Assembly: GCA_963693285.1 (NCBI GenBank)
Contig: OY848925.1
Span: 4,256,932-4,320,931 of the forward strand
Direction: 5' to 3'
Length of the DNA stretch: 64,000 bases
From: Xestospongia muta
Lineage: Eukaryota; Porifera; Demospongiae; Haplosclerida; Petrosiidae
This document shows positions 1 through 12,879 of the stretch, one piece after another. The stretch's first letter is position 1. Every line of letters begins with the position of its first letter. A program made the position numbers and the translations under genes. The notes below the pieces were generated by a model. The model made no database searches, was not told the DNA's origin, and worked only from the letters and a program-made list of their open reading frames with translations.

Positions 1-280
1 CTTTCATCTTTTCATTCAGTTTTAAAAAATTGAAGAGAGGACAGAGTCTACCTTGTTGTGCAGTAGCTGACTGTGATAAAATTAATCAGGGTTTCATTTA
101 GGGGCGGGGGCATTTGCCTCCCCTTGTCAGAGTCTTGCCCCCCCCCCCCTGGAAATTAGGTTAGCCATTTTTTTCAAGGGGTAATTGAATGTAATGAATA
201 CAGAACTGAAACTCAACACAAGGAATATACAGTATAAGATAATCTTAGGCTAAACACAAAGAGAATGTACAGATTTTAAC
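1..280. other. no gene seen; intergenic with C homopolymer
   Basis: No coding signal that I can support on either strand. A run of C residues lies near 138-149. The stretch directly abuts the 3' end of the hAT remnant on the minus strand, so it may hold part of that element's 3' untranslated end, but no terminal repeat is recognisable. Confidence 0.4.
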
Positions 281-880
281 CTAAACAACTATTCTTCTAC
301 TCTTTCTGTTCCATGTATCTACAATGTCTTCAAGGTCACTATCCAGCAAAGTGTCAGGAGATTTAATGGCTATTTCCATAAGGTGTGAAAGACTGGTTTC
401 ACTTAAACGGTTGCGTAGACGAGTTTTTATTAACTTCATCTGAGAGAAGCTTCTCTCTACAGAAGCAGTAGCAATGGGAATGGACAGACTGATGGTTGCA
501 AGCGTGTTCAAGTTCGGAAACATACTTTTAAGCATTTCATTTGTTGCTAATTCCTTCAACTGTAACTTCATGTTCTCTTTAGATTGCTTGGCCATAAACT
601 GACGGAAGGTTTTCCACTCTGTAGTAATGTCAGGGATGATCAATGCTTCCTTTTCCGTTTCTTCACCCTGCAATGTCTCTGCAGGTCTGTCTATGCCATA
701 ATTGGCAAAAAGTGTGCTAATTGAGTCTTCTCCATAATGGGGACAGATCAAGAGAATCCACTGGAACTTTCCTTGGATCAAATATGCTTAGTGCTGACAA
801 AACATCTCCAGAAGAAGCTTTCATCTTCTCTACAGCTTTCTTCCAAATGGTAAATGGTTTGGTAACCCATACTCCCCCTG
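281..880 (-). pseudogene. hAT transposase C-terminal remnant (dimerisation domain)
   Basis: The minus strand encodes 166 residues (781 down to 281) ending in a classic hAT C-terminal dimerisation domain: the core FPNLNTLATISLSIPIATA is followed by SVERSFSQMKLIKTRLRNRL and an acidic tail with WNRKSRR. This region mediates transposase dimerisation in hAT elements. Upstream, another frame carries plausible in-family sequence (KASSGDVLSALSIFDPRKVP at about 770-850). The join near 735-745 falls at a run of C and needs a frameshift. No zinc finger or catalytic part is present, because homology stops near 880-920 where a FReD fragment begins. This is a 5'-truncated, frameshifted remnant. Domain assignment is secure; non-functionality is inferred from truncation and frameshift. 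Confidence 0.85.
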
Positions 881-921
881 TTCTGATCCCTTATATACTC
901 TGCAAAATGTGAAATGATGTA

Positions 922-1053
922 ACTTGCCGTAGTTCTAATCTTAATGGTCTATGTTTGATCCTCACACTACATCTGCTGATGGAGTCAACTGGTATCAATG
1001 GATGGCTACCACTACTCTCTGAAATTTACAAAGATGAAGTTCAGGCGTAATAA
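922..1053 (+). pseudogene. FReD gene 3' fragment
   Basis: This stretch matches the last ~130 bp of the FReD coding exon: SSNLNG, then the VNW region, the YSLKF-like stretch and the terminal KMKFRR segment, with frame disruptions. It is nearly identical to the 3' part of the degenerate copy at 12563-12872, including the same missing bases after LNG. It starts abruptly next to the hAT remnant and has no signal-peptide exon, so it cannot encode a protein. Confidence 0.8.
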
Positions 1054-1364
1054 TTAGATTAGAATTACAATAAATGTAGTTAGTATGTATTTTAGATTTA
1101 GTTTTTCTATGCAGAACATGCATCATAATAATTAATATTACTCATTTTAAGCAATTGATGAAATTGATGGTTATATAGCTATATAATGAGTAGTACATTA
1201 GAAACGACAACAGTATTATGCTTACTTTTTTACAAAAATAAGCTTCCAATGGCAACCTGTAGATCTATAACTAACTTATTAGCAGATCAGCAACTATTGT
1301 ATGAATAATAAGAGATGCCTCTTGGTGTAACTTGATTGATGATTGAAGAACTTGTCCTATGATG
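1054..1364. repeat. FReD-downstream segment, copy of 12890-13290 and 13848-13920
   Basis: The sequence after the FReD fragment repeats that after 12890, including the stretch around 'gatggttatatagctatataa' and 'cttccaatggcaacctgtag', then jumps to sequence seen at 13848-13918. The copy is internally deleted relative to that locus and ends at the duplicated SMG1/RT block. No gene. Confidence 0.7.
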
Positions 1365-1403
1365 AGAGGAGAGAGAGATAAAACCAGGACATATTCAATA
1401 TAC

Positions 1404-2123
<720 letters not shown>

Positions 2124-2309
2124 CTAAATATAAGTCCAAAAATAGAGGTAAAACGCAACGTATTAAGCTCTTTACTTTGCAAATTGGTCTCGTGGTGTCT
2201 CATTAATGAGTTCTTTGACGACTCTTAGCTGTATATGGTTGGGCCAATCTTTACAGGGGGTTTGTTCTGTGAGCCTCTTCTCGTTAACATTTTTCAACTT
2301 TTACTTATT

Positions 2310-2440
2310 TATTAATAATAATAATAATTATTTTTATAACAACAATAACAACGACAATAGTAAGGACAATAATAATAATAATATAGTGTTAAGGATAATG
2401 ATAATAATAATAGTATTAAGGATAATAAAAATTTAGAGTA
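2310..2440. repeat. AAT/AAC-rich microsatellite
   Basis: Degenerate (AAT)n/(AAC)n tract. A second copy in the duplicated block is at 30408-30530. Open frames here (Asn-rich or Tyr-rich) are by-products of the repeat. Confidence 0.85.
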
Positions 2441-2519
2441 AGACGGAACAAAGCAATCCAGTTCAAGGGTATTTAGGAATATATAAAACCAAAACAAAAT
2501 ATAGTTAATAAAGAAACTG

Positions 2520-4138
2520 ACCCTCAGCCACCGCTAAGGTCAAGTTATAGTCATTTGATGCCTAAAAGATGATCTCAAGACAGAAAAACATAGACGACAT
2601 CTGATCCAGCTCATTGTACTAGAATAGGGCTTCCCATCTTTTGTAGATTTTAACTCAGCAAGTCGTTTGTAGAAGGTAGTGGCTTCCCTACCCATACCAC
2701 CTGTCATGGAAAAAACTAACTAGGTGAAAACACTGCCTTCAACTTCCAAGACTCACTTATTATATTCCCTTTTCTTTGCAGCTTCATGGGTCTTATATAG
2801 AGTAGGAGGGTCCTGAGACAGATAGGTAGGAGCATTGGGATGAAAAACACGTACGTCAAAAATGAATCCTGAGCTCTACTCCAAAAACCACGAGCCTTGA
2901 TATCCAGTCAAGCTTCCAGATCCACATTAGCAGATTGTCTAATAAAGGATTCCAAAGAGAGAGGTTGTAGGGGAGGGAGGCTCAGTAGCAACAATTGGAC
3001 ACACTTCAGAGAGTAAAGAAGCAGTGAGATCACGAATTTCGTTATGTCCCAGTGTAGGAAAACCTCCTTTCTTACAAATTAGACCATGATCGATTGAAAA
3101 AGAGTTGCCACAGTTACAGATCTGAGGAGTATTGGGGATCGACCACCCATAGTGTAAATGAATAGCATCTCGAAATTCCCCTTTGTTAAGTGAGAAGCCA
3201 TGTTCAGTCAGAGCAATAACAGTTAGCCAAGAAGAGGCACCCTTCTCTCTTGCCAAGGCAATGAGCCTTTTCTGATGATCATCTAGCTCGTTGTCAAGAT
3301 CTTGTGCAAGTTGAATGTCTCGTAATCTATTCGACTGTTTGATAATGGACTTCGCAGACTGTAGGTTAGTATAATCAATACGGCCTGAAGGATCTTGAGC
3401 AATAATAGACTCTACCAGGGGCTTAGTTAAGAGGAGAGAAGACTCAAAAGAGGACTTAGAAGTAGAGCATGGATTCAGAATTCCCAATCCACCCAGCCTA
3501 GCTGGTAAGGTCTAGATTTTCCTCTCGATGAGTGAGCAAGGTGGGCGGTTAGTTAACGCTGGTATTGACACCCGGTGAGTAGACTCTTCCAAAGTCTGCA
3601 AGTCAGGAACTGTCCTAGTGAGAAAGGACCAACGGTTCATCATACAACAAGTGAAGATAGAGTAGACAGCTTGAGGATGAGACAAGGCAATTGTTGCAAG
3701 ATGAGCAAGATCCTCACACCAAGATATGACCTTGGTTCTCACATATTCCTCACAGAATCCCCTAGAGACAATGACAGCACCAAGATGGCGATGTCCCTCA
3801 GATGTGATATTAACATGGGTACCTGCAAAAACTGACGTAGCTTTAGACTCCATACCAGACTTTACTACAAGATAGGTTTTCAAGGAGTTTGGAAATAGCC
3901 ATACTTGAGATCTTCAGTAGAAATATATTCCCACCACTCTCTGAGATGCTCACAACGACCAACGCCAGTGACATCATTGGCATACCAAACCTGATTAGTT
4001 GTGGGAACGTTGTCATGGAGCATCTTGATCAAGGCAGTAATCACCAAGGCATACATCGCCATGGCGAGTGGGTCACCCTGGGTGGTTCTTTCACATGATG
4101 CAATTTCACCATTACCAGGAATGACCAATCTGACCGGG
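2520..4138 (-). pseudogene. non-LTR-like reverse transcriptase remnant, copy 1
   Basis: Read on the minus strand, 4138 to about 3880 gives an RT palm segment: ERTTQGDPLAMAMYALVITA, then QVWYAND where the catalytic YADD is expected. After one frame change follows KTYLVVKS with SEGHRHLGAVIVSRGF (3883-3512), then 3487-2939 with a Cys/His cluster CNCGNSFSIDHGLICKKGG. The C-terminal TGGMGR and RRRLCFSVLRSS-like segments lie at about 2570-2710. Such RT proteins are abundant in sponge and cnidarian genomes. The N-terminal fingers and any endonuclease are absent, the third active-site residue is Asn, and several frame breaks exist, so this is a dead 5'-truncated copy. The exact RT clade is not determined. 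Confidence 0.75.
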
Positions 4139-4679
4139 TGGCGATAAGTGTTTATTTATTACTATTGTGTTGTAACTTTTGTTATTAAACCTTACTCTTA
4201 ATTACCCTTCTTTTACCTACACCTATAAAACAGTTAAATTTTAATCCATTCTCTATTAATTACTCTATCACTATCACAACATACATTGTGCAAAAGTTAC
4301 CACGTTACATAGCAGCAACACAATAAATATGTAACAGCAAATAACATATTATTAAATTACATGACAAACATAATTATCAGTGTTTGGTCAGTAGCCCAAT
4401 TGTCTATTTAGTAACTTAATAGTCTCAAAATATAACAAGTGGATAGCATGTACTTTATAAATATTAGCATGCATAGATACAAATATGTTATTAACAGTAC
4501 CAATTAAAATGAATGCAAATTATTTGTACCATGTATATTAAAGTACATAATACTAAGTAGTACCACTAGTACTGGATACCAGTAAGATCAAACGATTAGT
4601 ATGTACAGTACATAATTTTCTATGCAATATTTCTCCAAACCTAGAGCTAGTGATTAGTCAGTGTTAAATATTTCTTACT
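4139..4679. repeat. AT-rich flank, diverged copy of FReD-upstream sequence
   Basis: No gene. Parts of 4290-4600 recur at 14890-15040, 16500-16860 and 62860-63190, for example 'aagtagtaccactagtactg' at about 4555, 16808 and 63166. This is flanking sequence carried along with FReD gene duplications. Confidence 0.6.
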
Positions 4680-4957
4680 TCATCGGGAATATAGCTTATC
4701 CCAGTAAAATCATTTGCTGTATTGTCATCGAACAATTTGTCTCGAACGGCTCCGATCTTGGCCATAGCTAAGAGCCTGTCAACGATGTCGGCTTTACGTG
4801 AAGATCAGGCAAACTTCACTGAAATACTTTTTGCCAGAGCACGAAGTTCCTTCGCAGTTTTCTTTAATAAGTTTTCTCAAAGTTCTACTGCTTCTTCATC
4901 ATTCAGTTCTTGAGCATGTAACAAAGAAGACCTCAAACTATCGTTGATCAATGCCAT
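4680..4957 (-). pseudogene. SAP-like N-terminal fragment, decayed
   Basis: Minus-strand translation from an ATG at 4957 gives MALINDSLRSS, then LHAQELNDEEAVEL, a TGA, KKTAKELRALAKSISVKFA, a second TGA, SSRKADIVDRLLAMAKIGAV and a run to about 4680. The part around the second stop resembles a SAP-type helix-extended-loop-helix DNA-binding motif, as found at the start of several transposon-associated proteins. Two in-frame stops and the absence of any downstream domain mark it as a pseudogene. The SAP call is tentative. Confidence 0.45.
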
Positions 4958-5235
4958 TTCACGTGGGGATGCCTACCAACATGGCGGAACACCGTTGTTG
5001 TCATGGCAACACAATAATTGAAAACCGTCCATGTGTAGGAAACCCAGTAGTTGCATGCACGTGAACTTATTATGAATAATTATTATTAAAATTATTATTG
5101 TTAATAACAAATATTTCTCCTACTTCCTGTTTCTTTTAGACCCATAGCAAAACTGTTAATAATAGTCTGCCACGATGTACATAACATTTCTTTGAAGAAA
5201 TACGGTACATCAATCTTTATAAGTGCAAAGTATAG

Positions 5236-5243
5236 TATAAAAG
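5236..5243 (+). promoter_or_regulatory. TATA box of FReD gene A
   Basis: TATAAAAG lies 48 bp before the ATG at 5284. The same box at the same spacing is present before gene B (17234) and gene D (63557), within a conserved core 'aagcgttcgtataagca'. The conserved position supports a genuine core promoter. Confidence 0.75.
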
Positions 5244-5283
5244 CGTTCGTATAAGCATACCAGATTCATCAGCTTTACCTACC

Positions 5284-6116
5284 ATGGCAGTTAAAGCATT
5301 CATTTTGGTCTCACTCTTTTGTCTCTTCCATAATGTGATTGCTGCTATTGGAGATGACAGTATGTCGTTATTATTTATTAATATTATCATATCTATTTTA
5401 TTTATTTAGACTGTGTTCCTCGTGACTGTAAGGATATACTAAAACTAAGCAAGCTAAAAAACAAATGTGTCTGCAGTGATATCTACACTATCAAACCTGA
5501 TAGCAAACCTCCTTTTAAGGTATGAAAAACACACATGAATTTAGATATTGTAAAGTGATCTATTTAGGTTTATTGTGACATGGAAACTGATGGTGGTGGT
5601 TGGACTGTATTCCAAAGGAGAATGGATGGATCTCAATATTTCTATCTCTACTGGAAGAACTATGATTTAGGATTTGGAAAACTCGATCAAGAGTTTTGGC
5701 TTGGTCTAAACAAAATCCATCGTCTTACCACATATAGTAGCAGTCTACGAGTTGACCTTGAGGATTTTGATGGTAACAAGAGGTTTGCTAAGTATTCTGT
5801 ATTCAGTGTAGGAAATGCTATAACTCAATACAAACTGAAGGTTGGAAGATACAGTGGAAATGCTGGAAATGGTTTGGGATGGCAAAATGGAATGAAGTTC
5901 TCCACACGAGACAGAGATAACGATGTTTGGTCCGGAAAATGTGCCCAGTCATACAAAGGAGCTTGGTGGTATAGGAGATGTCATGTTTCTAATCTTAATG
6001 GTCAATATCTGTTTGGTCATCACAATTCGTATGCCAATGGAGTTAACTGGTACTACTGGAAGGGCCACCATTACTCCCTGAAAGTTACAGAGATGAAACT
6101 CAGGCGTATAAATTAG
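5284..6116 (+). CDS. secreted fibrinogen-domain protein (FReD gene A)
   Basis: Three exons: 5284-5359, 5410-5519 and 5568-6116, joined by GT-AG introns of 50 and 48 nt, predict 244 residues. Exon 1 is a signal peptide ([20 protein letters not shown]). Exons 2-3 form one fibrinogen-related domain: [57 protein letters not shown], the Ca-site-like DRDND, then KGAWWY and SNLNG. The length fits a bare FReD with no collagen or coiled-coil region. FReDs of this kind (ficolin, tachylectin, FREP) bind acetylated sugars or other surface ligands outside the cell. Compared with gene B, the C-terminal ligand-binding half is much more divergent than the N-terminal half. ATG choice is set by the signal peptide and TATA spacing. 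No disabling change seen. Confidence 0.9.
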
Positions 6117-6127
6117 ACTGAACTACA

Positions 6128-6133
6128 AATAAA
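6128..6133 (+). promoter_or_regulatory. poly(A) signal of FReD gene A
   Basis: AATAAA begins 12 bp after the stop codon of gene A. The position very close to the stop fits the compact gene architecture; gene B has a disrupted version (AATAAT) in the same place. Confidence 0.5.
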
Positions 6134-7507
6134 GTAGATGAAATGAAATTCATGTATGGTCTATACACAACATCCAACACAATAATTGATATTACTCAGT
6201 GTGAATTGAACAACTTGATTTTTTAGAAAAATTTTTTTAAAGAATAGTCTATTGCATTTCTCAATCTCAAAATGTCCATTGAGTTTATATTTATTAGCAG
6301 ATCAGCAACTATTGATAATAAGTTAATTAGTGCTACATGATCAAGTGATTAAGTATGCTTGTGGAATACAAGGAATAAAATAAGTGCAATCCACAAATTT
6401 GGAAAAAATTCTATATAGAATACAAGACAATCAATCCATCAGGAGCAAGAAGATTACAAGGAAAATGTGAACTGCAAGAAAGACCACATGACTATGAATG
6501 GTCCGCACTGAAAAAAGCATTTTGTCATTTTAACTGAGGTCTTTATGATATAAAGTTATCTTAAGTTGCTACAAGGCCAAAAATAGTGTAACTCAATATG
6601 CATAAAGCCAACTAGTTGTATCTACAACCACAATGCTTTTACACCCATTTTGTTATAGTGATTGAATCACTACAACTATTTTCTAATAGCACTGATGGTG
6701 TTATCCCCAGCTACCATACATCATCTTATATCTTCACATTCCTTGACTTCAAAGTCTTAAGGCAACTCAAAAGACATGTGCAGTAACAACATTTTTAATG
6801 TTAAAATAAATTGGTCATTTTAACCAATTCATGTGGCTGTACAATTTTGGTTTAATGCTTTTCCTACAAAATACATTAAAGTCCATGTATGAATTACATA
6901 AAAACAGCCCTGATCCTGTAGCATCTCATCATCCAATTATCTGTACATAACAACTTAGTTGATGTAATAAAGTAATCATCATGTACAGTTTCCTTTGCTA
7001 ATGTGGTAATTGTACGATGAAATTTACTATCCATGTAAAGAAACATATATATATAGTTGGACATTTCTTAATTAATTAATTATATAAGTTAACAGGATGT
7101 TATATATATTGACTTTCATCTACATTCGCACTAGCAAAAAGCTCCAGGTTATTATAATATCAACACATACTTTTAAACATTTCTCTATGACTGTTGTGGC
7201 AAAGCACTGATAACAGCATTATCAATGTAGTCATGGTATTTAGCTACAGAACCATGATATTTATTGATGGTTGTAACAACTGTTAATATGAAATTCATAC
7301 ATAAACTTCAAGATATTTTGTATGATGCATGCAATCAAAATGTGCACGAACTGATTGCAACAATCACTTTATCTTAATAGTACAAATGTATAATGTATTA
7401 CAATAAACAACACAATAACACACAATACAAATTATTATGAGCTTGATTATCAGTGATGTACCCTGTAAGATTTAAAAGTTAATTTAATTAACCACAGACA
7501 TAATTAT
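6134..7507. other. AT-rich intergenic, no gene seen
   Basis: Only short open frames and family-flank repeats. 6240-6360 shares 'attagcagatcagcaactattgataat' with 13263 and (partly) 1275. 'tcatgtacagttt' type sequence around 6975 recurs at 8278. Nothing codes convincingly. Confidence 0.5.
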
Positions 7508-7806
7508 AGATATATATGTGTGTGTGTGTGTATGACCTGATTTGCAATAAGGGACCACTTCTGGCAAAATATTTGTGATGTGATTTATGAAAAGAACAAC
7601 TGTTAAAAAATCTCAAAAAACAGTTTTGTATACATACAGCTGCTATATATATATAACTGTTCATGGTAACTGCATATACATATACAAAACTGTTTTTTGA
7701 GATGTTTTAACAGTAATTCTTTTTCATAAATCATGTCACAAATGTTTTGGCAGAAGTAGTCCATTATTACAAACAGGTCACACACACACACACACACATA
7801 TATATA
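7508..7806. repeat. foldback MITE with microsatellite ends
   Basis: Long inverted repeat. The left arm starts with (TG)n then 'tgacctgatttgcaataa' and runs through 'ttttgtatacatac'. The right arm is its near complement, ending 'aaacaggtcacacacac'. The arms are about 120-130 bp around a short AT-rich centre. The (TG)n and (CA)n tracts are mirror parts of the arms. A half copy is at 9461-9604. It has no coding capacity. Confidence 0.75.
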
Positions 7807-9460
7807 ATACATGTACAATGTAACCATGTATCCTTAATAAAGTGTAACCCGCTTGAGAGCTAAGTTTAGCAGACTATCTCTTCTTATAACAACAAACACA
7901 ATAATAGAACACACACATCTTTGAAAACACAGTGCACTTAAATAGAGTGTACAGAACAAAGAACAATAAACGAGAGTAAGGCAACCAGACAACAAAAGAA
8001 ATACAAACCAAGTATGAAAAGGACTGATTAACACTAATTAACACATCAGTCTGACAATAGACAAAGGTGAGGTCTTAATTGACAACTAAAATAATTAGAC
8101 AAACATATGATAAATACATTACATAACATACAGACAAGGTTTGTTGTAATACACTCGTTACAAAAGTGTAAGATAAGAAATCTTATTAATTCAAAGTACA
8201 TCTTTATATGTCTAAAATTTGTTGCAATATATACTGAGATTGAATTAGCAACTAATTTGATGTAATAAAATAAACATCATGTACAGTTTTTATTACTAAT
8301 GCAACAATTGTACTATGGAATTTAATATTCATATAGATACTTGGATACTATTCATGTAGATAATGCAGGACCAGGGCTGTTTTTATGAACTTGTACCTAC
8401 ACTTTAATGTATTTTGTAGGAAATACATGTAAGCAAATTGTAACGAAATAGTTAAAACAATCAATTATTTTAACAGTGAAATGTTGTCACATGCACACAC
8501 ACACACATTAATATTGATGACTATATAGACTTAACAGGAACTAACATGTTCAAAGAAGTTAAAACATCCATTATTTACTCAAGAGTCTGCTTGCTTGTAT
8601 GAGTACTAAGCAATGTGTATTTGTGTTCAGTGGGTGTGGCTTATTTTAATTGGTCATCTTTGATAGTCACATACAATACATATGTACAAAAAAGAAAGAA
8701 AGATACATAATATAAGCCTGATGTCATTACATAAGTATCACACTAATATTATTATTTTGATGCATATATCCGGTCCTTTTTACAGAAGCTTCAAACCTCA
8801 ATCAGTCATGCTTAATTTCAAGCACTTGCACAACAGAGAGAGAGGTTACTTTATTCAGGCTATGAAGCGAGTGGACTTTGTTTATGTGTGTATTCAAAAT
8901 CTGCTTTTAAATGATGTAACGTATTTACAAAAAGCAATAAGCTTGAAAGTAGGTAACTTTCACTTAGCATTTGTTAGCTTTAGAGACACATGTTGATCAT
9001 ATACTGCTTTGTAAAAGATGTAATGTTTAATCCATTTCATGACAAAGAAGTATTATCAATCCTGCTGAAATATTTCTCTCTAGTGAGCCTTAAAGCAGTG
9101 TCAGTGACTCTTATAAGTGTTATTTTTTCAACTCTTAATGTAGTTATTCCAAAAACAAACTAGACAATGGAGTAAGCATTCAGTTTATTACACTGCATTT
9201 TGTAGAGGTTTTGAATACTTTTAATACACTTTTGGGCACTAAATCAACTGACCAATTTAAGTGTCCTGGTACTTAAAACTAGGAGCAGATTTATACACTA
9301 ATTAAGACAGAGTTTTGAAAATTTCGTCAATAATCTTTATAATAGAGGAAATTATAATATAACGAGAATTATATGCACTGGCTGTTAACTTCTATAGTAA
9401 TGTACCTCAACAAGGATGGCTCAACAACTGAAACTCCATTATTGTAACATATATTTATAT
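7807..9460. other. intergenic with dispersed repeat copies, no gene seen
   Basis: 8340-8760 resembles 13550-14200 ('tgtattttgtaggaaatac', 'ttaacaggaact', 'cagtgggt.tggttta'), i.e. another copy of FReD-downstream sequence. Open frames up to 104 codons (8682-8996) show no recognisable domain or coding bias. Confidence 0.45.
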
Positions 9461-9604
9461 GTGTGACCTGATTTGCAATAAGGGACCATTTCTGGCAAAA
9501 CATTTGTGATATGATTTATGAAAAAGGATAACTGTTAAAACATCTCAAAACACAGTTTTGTATATATACAGTTGCTATATATACACAACTGTTTGTGGTA
9601 ACTG

Positions 9605-9655
<51 letters not shown>

Positions 9656-9700
9656 ATGTATATATGTATGTTGTATGTATGTATGTATGTATATATATAC
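9461..9700. repeat. half copy of foldback MITE plus (TA)n and (TATG)n tracts
   Basis: 9461-9604 repeats the left arm and centre of the element at 7508 ('gacctgatttgcaataaggg'). The right arm is replaced by (TA)n at 9607-9650 and TATG repeats to about 9690. Confidence 0.7.
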
Positions 9701-10097
9701 ATATAGCATCTTTTGATAGTTTCTCATATTCAATTGTCATTATAATGTTTAACTGTCAACTGTAATAGGTAGGCTATTTTATTATGTATTGACAGCTAAT
9801 TAAAAATTAATTCATCCCTTAGCAACATTAATTGATGATTAAGGCTTGTACAAGTGATGGTGCTATGTTGTTTTATTCCATTACTGTCATTATAAATGTA
9901 CTTGTTGGTATTCAAACATACCTTCTCTTTGTTGTCTTTCGGATTATTCACAGGGTAATCTTTTTGAACATTACAATATTATCATTATTTCAGAAATGTG
10001 TTATCTGATCCCTTCAAGAACTGCAAAAAAGTATGTGACTGAGCACAGCTGAAAAGAAAATTGTCATAACAATGTGGTCAAACATGTTCAGGGTACA

Positions 10098-10712
10098 TAC
10101 CGTAAAAGTGGAATATTTTACATCTCTAATATATCGTTTTTTAATTTTTCTTGGGATTTTAATTTCGCGAGCCTTGGTTTACGCGAATTTTAAATCACTT
10201 TAATTATTCGTTAATTCCGTATATTATATTGAAATAAAAATTTTGTGACACGTGTGGAGTAGACTATTACTTAGAACTATGTCTATACTCAAGTATTGTA
10301 AGCCCGTTAACTCGAGTTTACCAGATCTATCTGGACGACTTTCATTCAGAATTCCTTCAAGAGCAATTGCTGCTGCTAACTCTGAATTAAGACAACTTGA
10401 GAAGGAATGTACCACTAAGAAACGCGGTTCTTACCATAAATAAACTACAAACTAGCTTCTCACCTAATGTTGCACTCCAAATCCTACTATATACGTGATA
10501 ACCTCTAATACAGGTTGGAGCAACAAATTCCTCCATGACGATCTATCTACATGTATCTGTCACGATCCACGTGGCAATATAATTAAAGGTGGAGTTAATT
10601 GTAAAAGGAGGTTTATTTTTAGGCGGAGTAATCAATAATGATTTTAATTTCGCGATAGTCTCCAATCCCGAAAATTAGAGCATCGCAAATAAAACCACTT
10701 TTATGGTATGTT
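10098..10712. mobile_element. short element with ~16-bp terminal inverted repeats
   Basis: The left end reads 'cataccgtaaaagtgg' and the right end is its near complement 'ccacttttatggtatg'. Both ends are followed inward by related 'ttaatttcgcgat/ag' sequence. The element encloses the start of a transposon-type ORF (10279-10443), so it looks like an internally deleted derivative of a larger DNA transposon. I could not define a convincing target-site duplication. Confidence 0.5.
10279..10443 (+). pseudogene. N-terminal fragment of transposon-type protein
   Basis: An ATG at 10279 opens MSILKYCKPVNSSLPDLSG, then FRIPSRAIAAANSELRQLEK and KKRGSYHK, followed by TAA. I recall similar N-termini before HTH/DDE-type proteins in sponge genomes, where KRGSYHKY leads into a helix-turn-helix. 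Here it stops after 54 residues and lies within a short element with inverted ends, so it is probably a truncated relic. The family assignment is from memory and tentative. Confidence 0.4.
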
Positions 10713-12562
10713 ATATTCTTCAAATAAAAAGATAATTCTTCCTGTTTATAATCAGTAGACATAATTAATTACTACAGACTTCCCATATAGTTAATTCTTT
10801 TCAAAGTAAAAACCCTTCATTACAGTTAGCTAATAACACTATATAGGAATACTTTAAGTGTGTAAGATGATCTGAACAAGAACACAAAAGATTTAACAAC
10901 AGTAAACTTACTTCCTGTTAAGATTCATCATTTTGCATGTGTAACTTTTAGCATTGAGGATGAAGTGTTTGACTTAATCAAATCATGAAATTAGGCAGTT
11001 AAGGTGTGGTACACTAACAAGTTTGATTTCAGTAATTTGTATTCATTTTTTCCAATTAAACTCATAAAAGAATGATATTCTCATCTGAAAACCAGTATCA
11101 ATTACGAAGAACTTCTGGTTGTGCATTTAATTGAATAAATTTATAATATTATACATCATACAATTTTGGTTGTGTAAAGTTTTCAATATAGATTGTACTT
11201 TTACATTGTATATTATCATTGTGATAATAATAAGCATCCTTTGTCTTTCAATATAATACTTACTAATTTCATTAATTTACAAATGAAATTCAAGAAAATA
11301 TTCACTATAATAATGAAATAACATACCATATATTATAGATGCCAACATTATCAACTATCACATGACATACCTATAACTGTACATGTAATGTGTTTAGGAT
11401 AGATCTATCATACACTAAACATGAAAATCTTAGGATGGTTCATAGTTTCCTCGTATAGGTAGTAGCCTTAGCAAATGTACCATTGTAACAACACCTCAAA
11501 CTGAGGAGACCAACTCAAATTAACAAGTCAAGGAATAATTCATATCTGGCTCAACAATTTTCCATTTATACTCAATAATAAACAGTCATTTGAAAGTAAC
11601 ATGAACTTGCTTTGAGTTCTATGTGAGTATCCCAGTTTGCAGGGATGTAGAATCTCTCTGGACATAACCCAGCAAATGTCATTTCCTGGTCAAGTAGAAC
11701 ACACTTTTTAAAAATCAACTGTTTTCCGTGTAAAAGTTAATAAGTATTGTGTGAACATCTTGATGTCTCTCATGATCAGTAAAGATATGTTGAGCAATAC
11801 ACCAAAACAAGTAGTTACCATCACAAATTTACTATATAATTTACTAAAAATTTAATAAATAATTTACTAGATAATTTACTAAATAATTCAATTGTATAGC
11901 TCCAAAAAAGAAGGAAGATTGACTGGAGATTGGTTTGCTGTTACCTATTATATGGTATAAATGGATCTAAAAATACAAATACAAGCTACATATTACTGAA
12001 AAAAGTACCTCACAAAGACAGCTGTTTTCTGAAATTGTAGTACTAGGTTCCAACTGTGTAACTAGCAGTTAACATGAAGCAATGATATAACTTGACTATG
12101 TTACCTTGATCTTTTTAATTAACGAGCTGATGATTTCATTTTCAATTAATGCAGGTACTTTGCAACAAACTTCTGAACATATTATGCAGTGACTATATTG
12201 TAAACTTACATGATATACACACACATTCAATACAAGCCTTGTTACATCTACCATTTCCACTAAACTTAACCATTGCACATCAATTAGAGTACTTACCTCA
12301 GTCTGATTTAACACAGTTGCTGCAACTTCCACATTTTTTCCACTTAGTGTCTAAATAAATTTCATAAATTAATGTTGTCTGTACCAGCGATATACAGTTT
12401 GCTTTTTATCTATAATAGATTGGTGAATACTATAGTTAATGTGTTTTTTGCTTCCCATTATGATTATGGTCATTTTCATTAGTTGTTACATTTGAACTTT
12501 CAGTTGTCATATAGGGGCTTGAATTTTGATCTAATGTGATGTCAGTTATCTTAGCAATGATG
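10713..12562. other. AT-rich intergenic, no gene seen
   Basis: No supported gene on either strand. A small internal repeat of 'ataatttact' occurs at 11830-11885. The open frames at 12096-12358 overlap each other on opposite strands and show no domain. Confidence 0.5.
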
Positions 12563-12872
12563 TCTAGGAGTTTATCTTAAAGACTTTGATGGCAACACAA
12601 CATTTGCTAAGTATTCTGTATTCAGTGTACAAATGCTGGAGATATAGTTTGAAGTATCATAGTGGAAAGACGTTCTCCATACAAGACAGAGATAGCAATA
12701 TTTGGTCTGGAAATTGTGCTCAGTCATTTAAAGGAGCTTGGTGGTATGGGACTTGCCGTAGTTCTAATCTTAATGGTCTATGTTTGATCCTCACACTTCA
12801 TCTGCTGATGGAGTCAACTGGTATCACTGGATGGGCTACCACTACTCTCTGAAATTTACAAAGATGAAGTTC
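12563..12872 (+). pseudogene. FReD gene fragment with internal deletions
   Basis: Matches the second half of the FReD exon: LKDFDGNTTFAKYSVFSV, then a gap, [38 protein letters not shown], and the terminal KMKFRR region. Bases are missing after FSV and again after LNG, so the frame breaks twice. Exon 1, exon 2 and the start of exon 3 are absent. The Ca-site-like DRDSN is altered. Copy 922-1053 shares the second deletion, so one derives from the other or from a common decayed ancestor. Confidence 0.85.
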
Positions 12873-12879
12873 AGGCGTA

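Noticed and set aside
8682..8996. 104-codon plus-strand ORF.
   Set aside because: No recognisable domain, no family copy with conserved frame, and the region overlaps a dispersed non-coding repeat.
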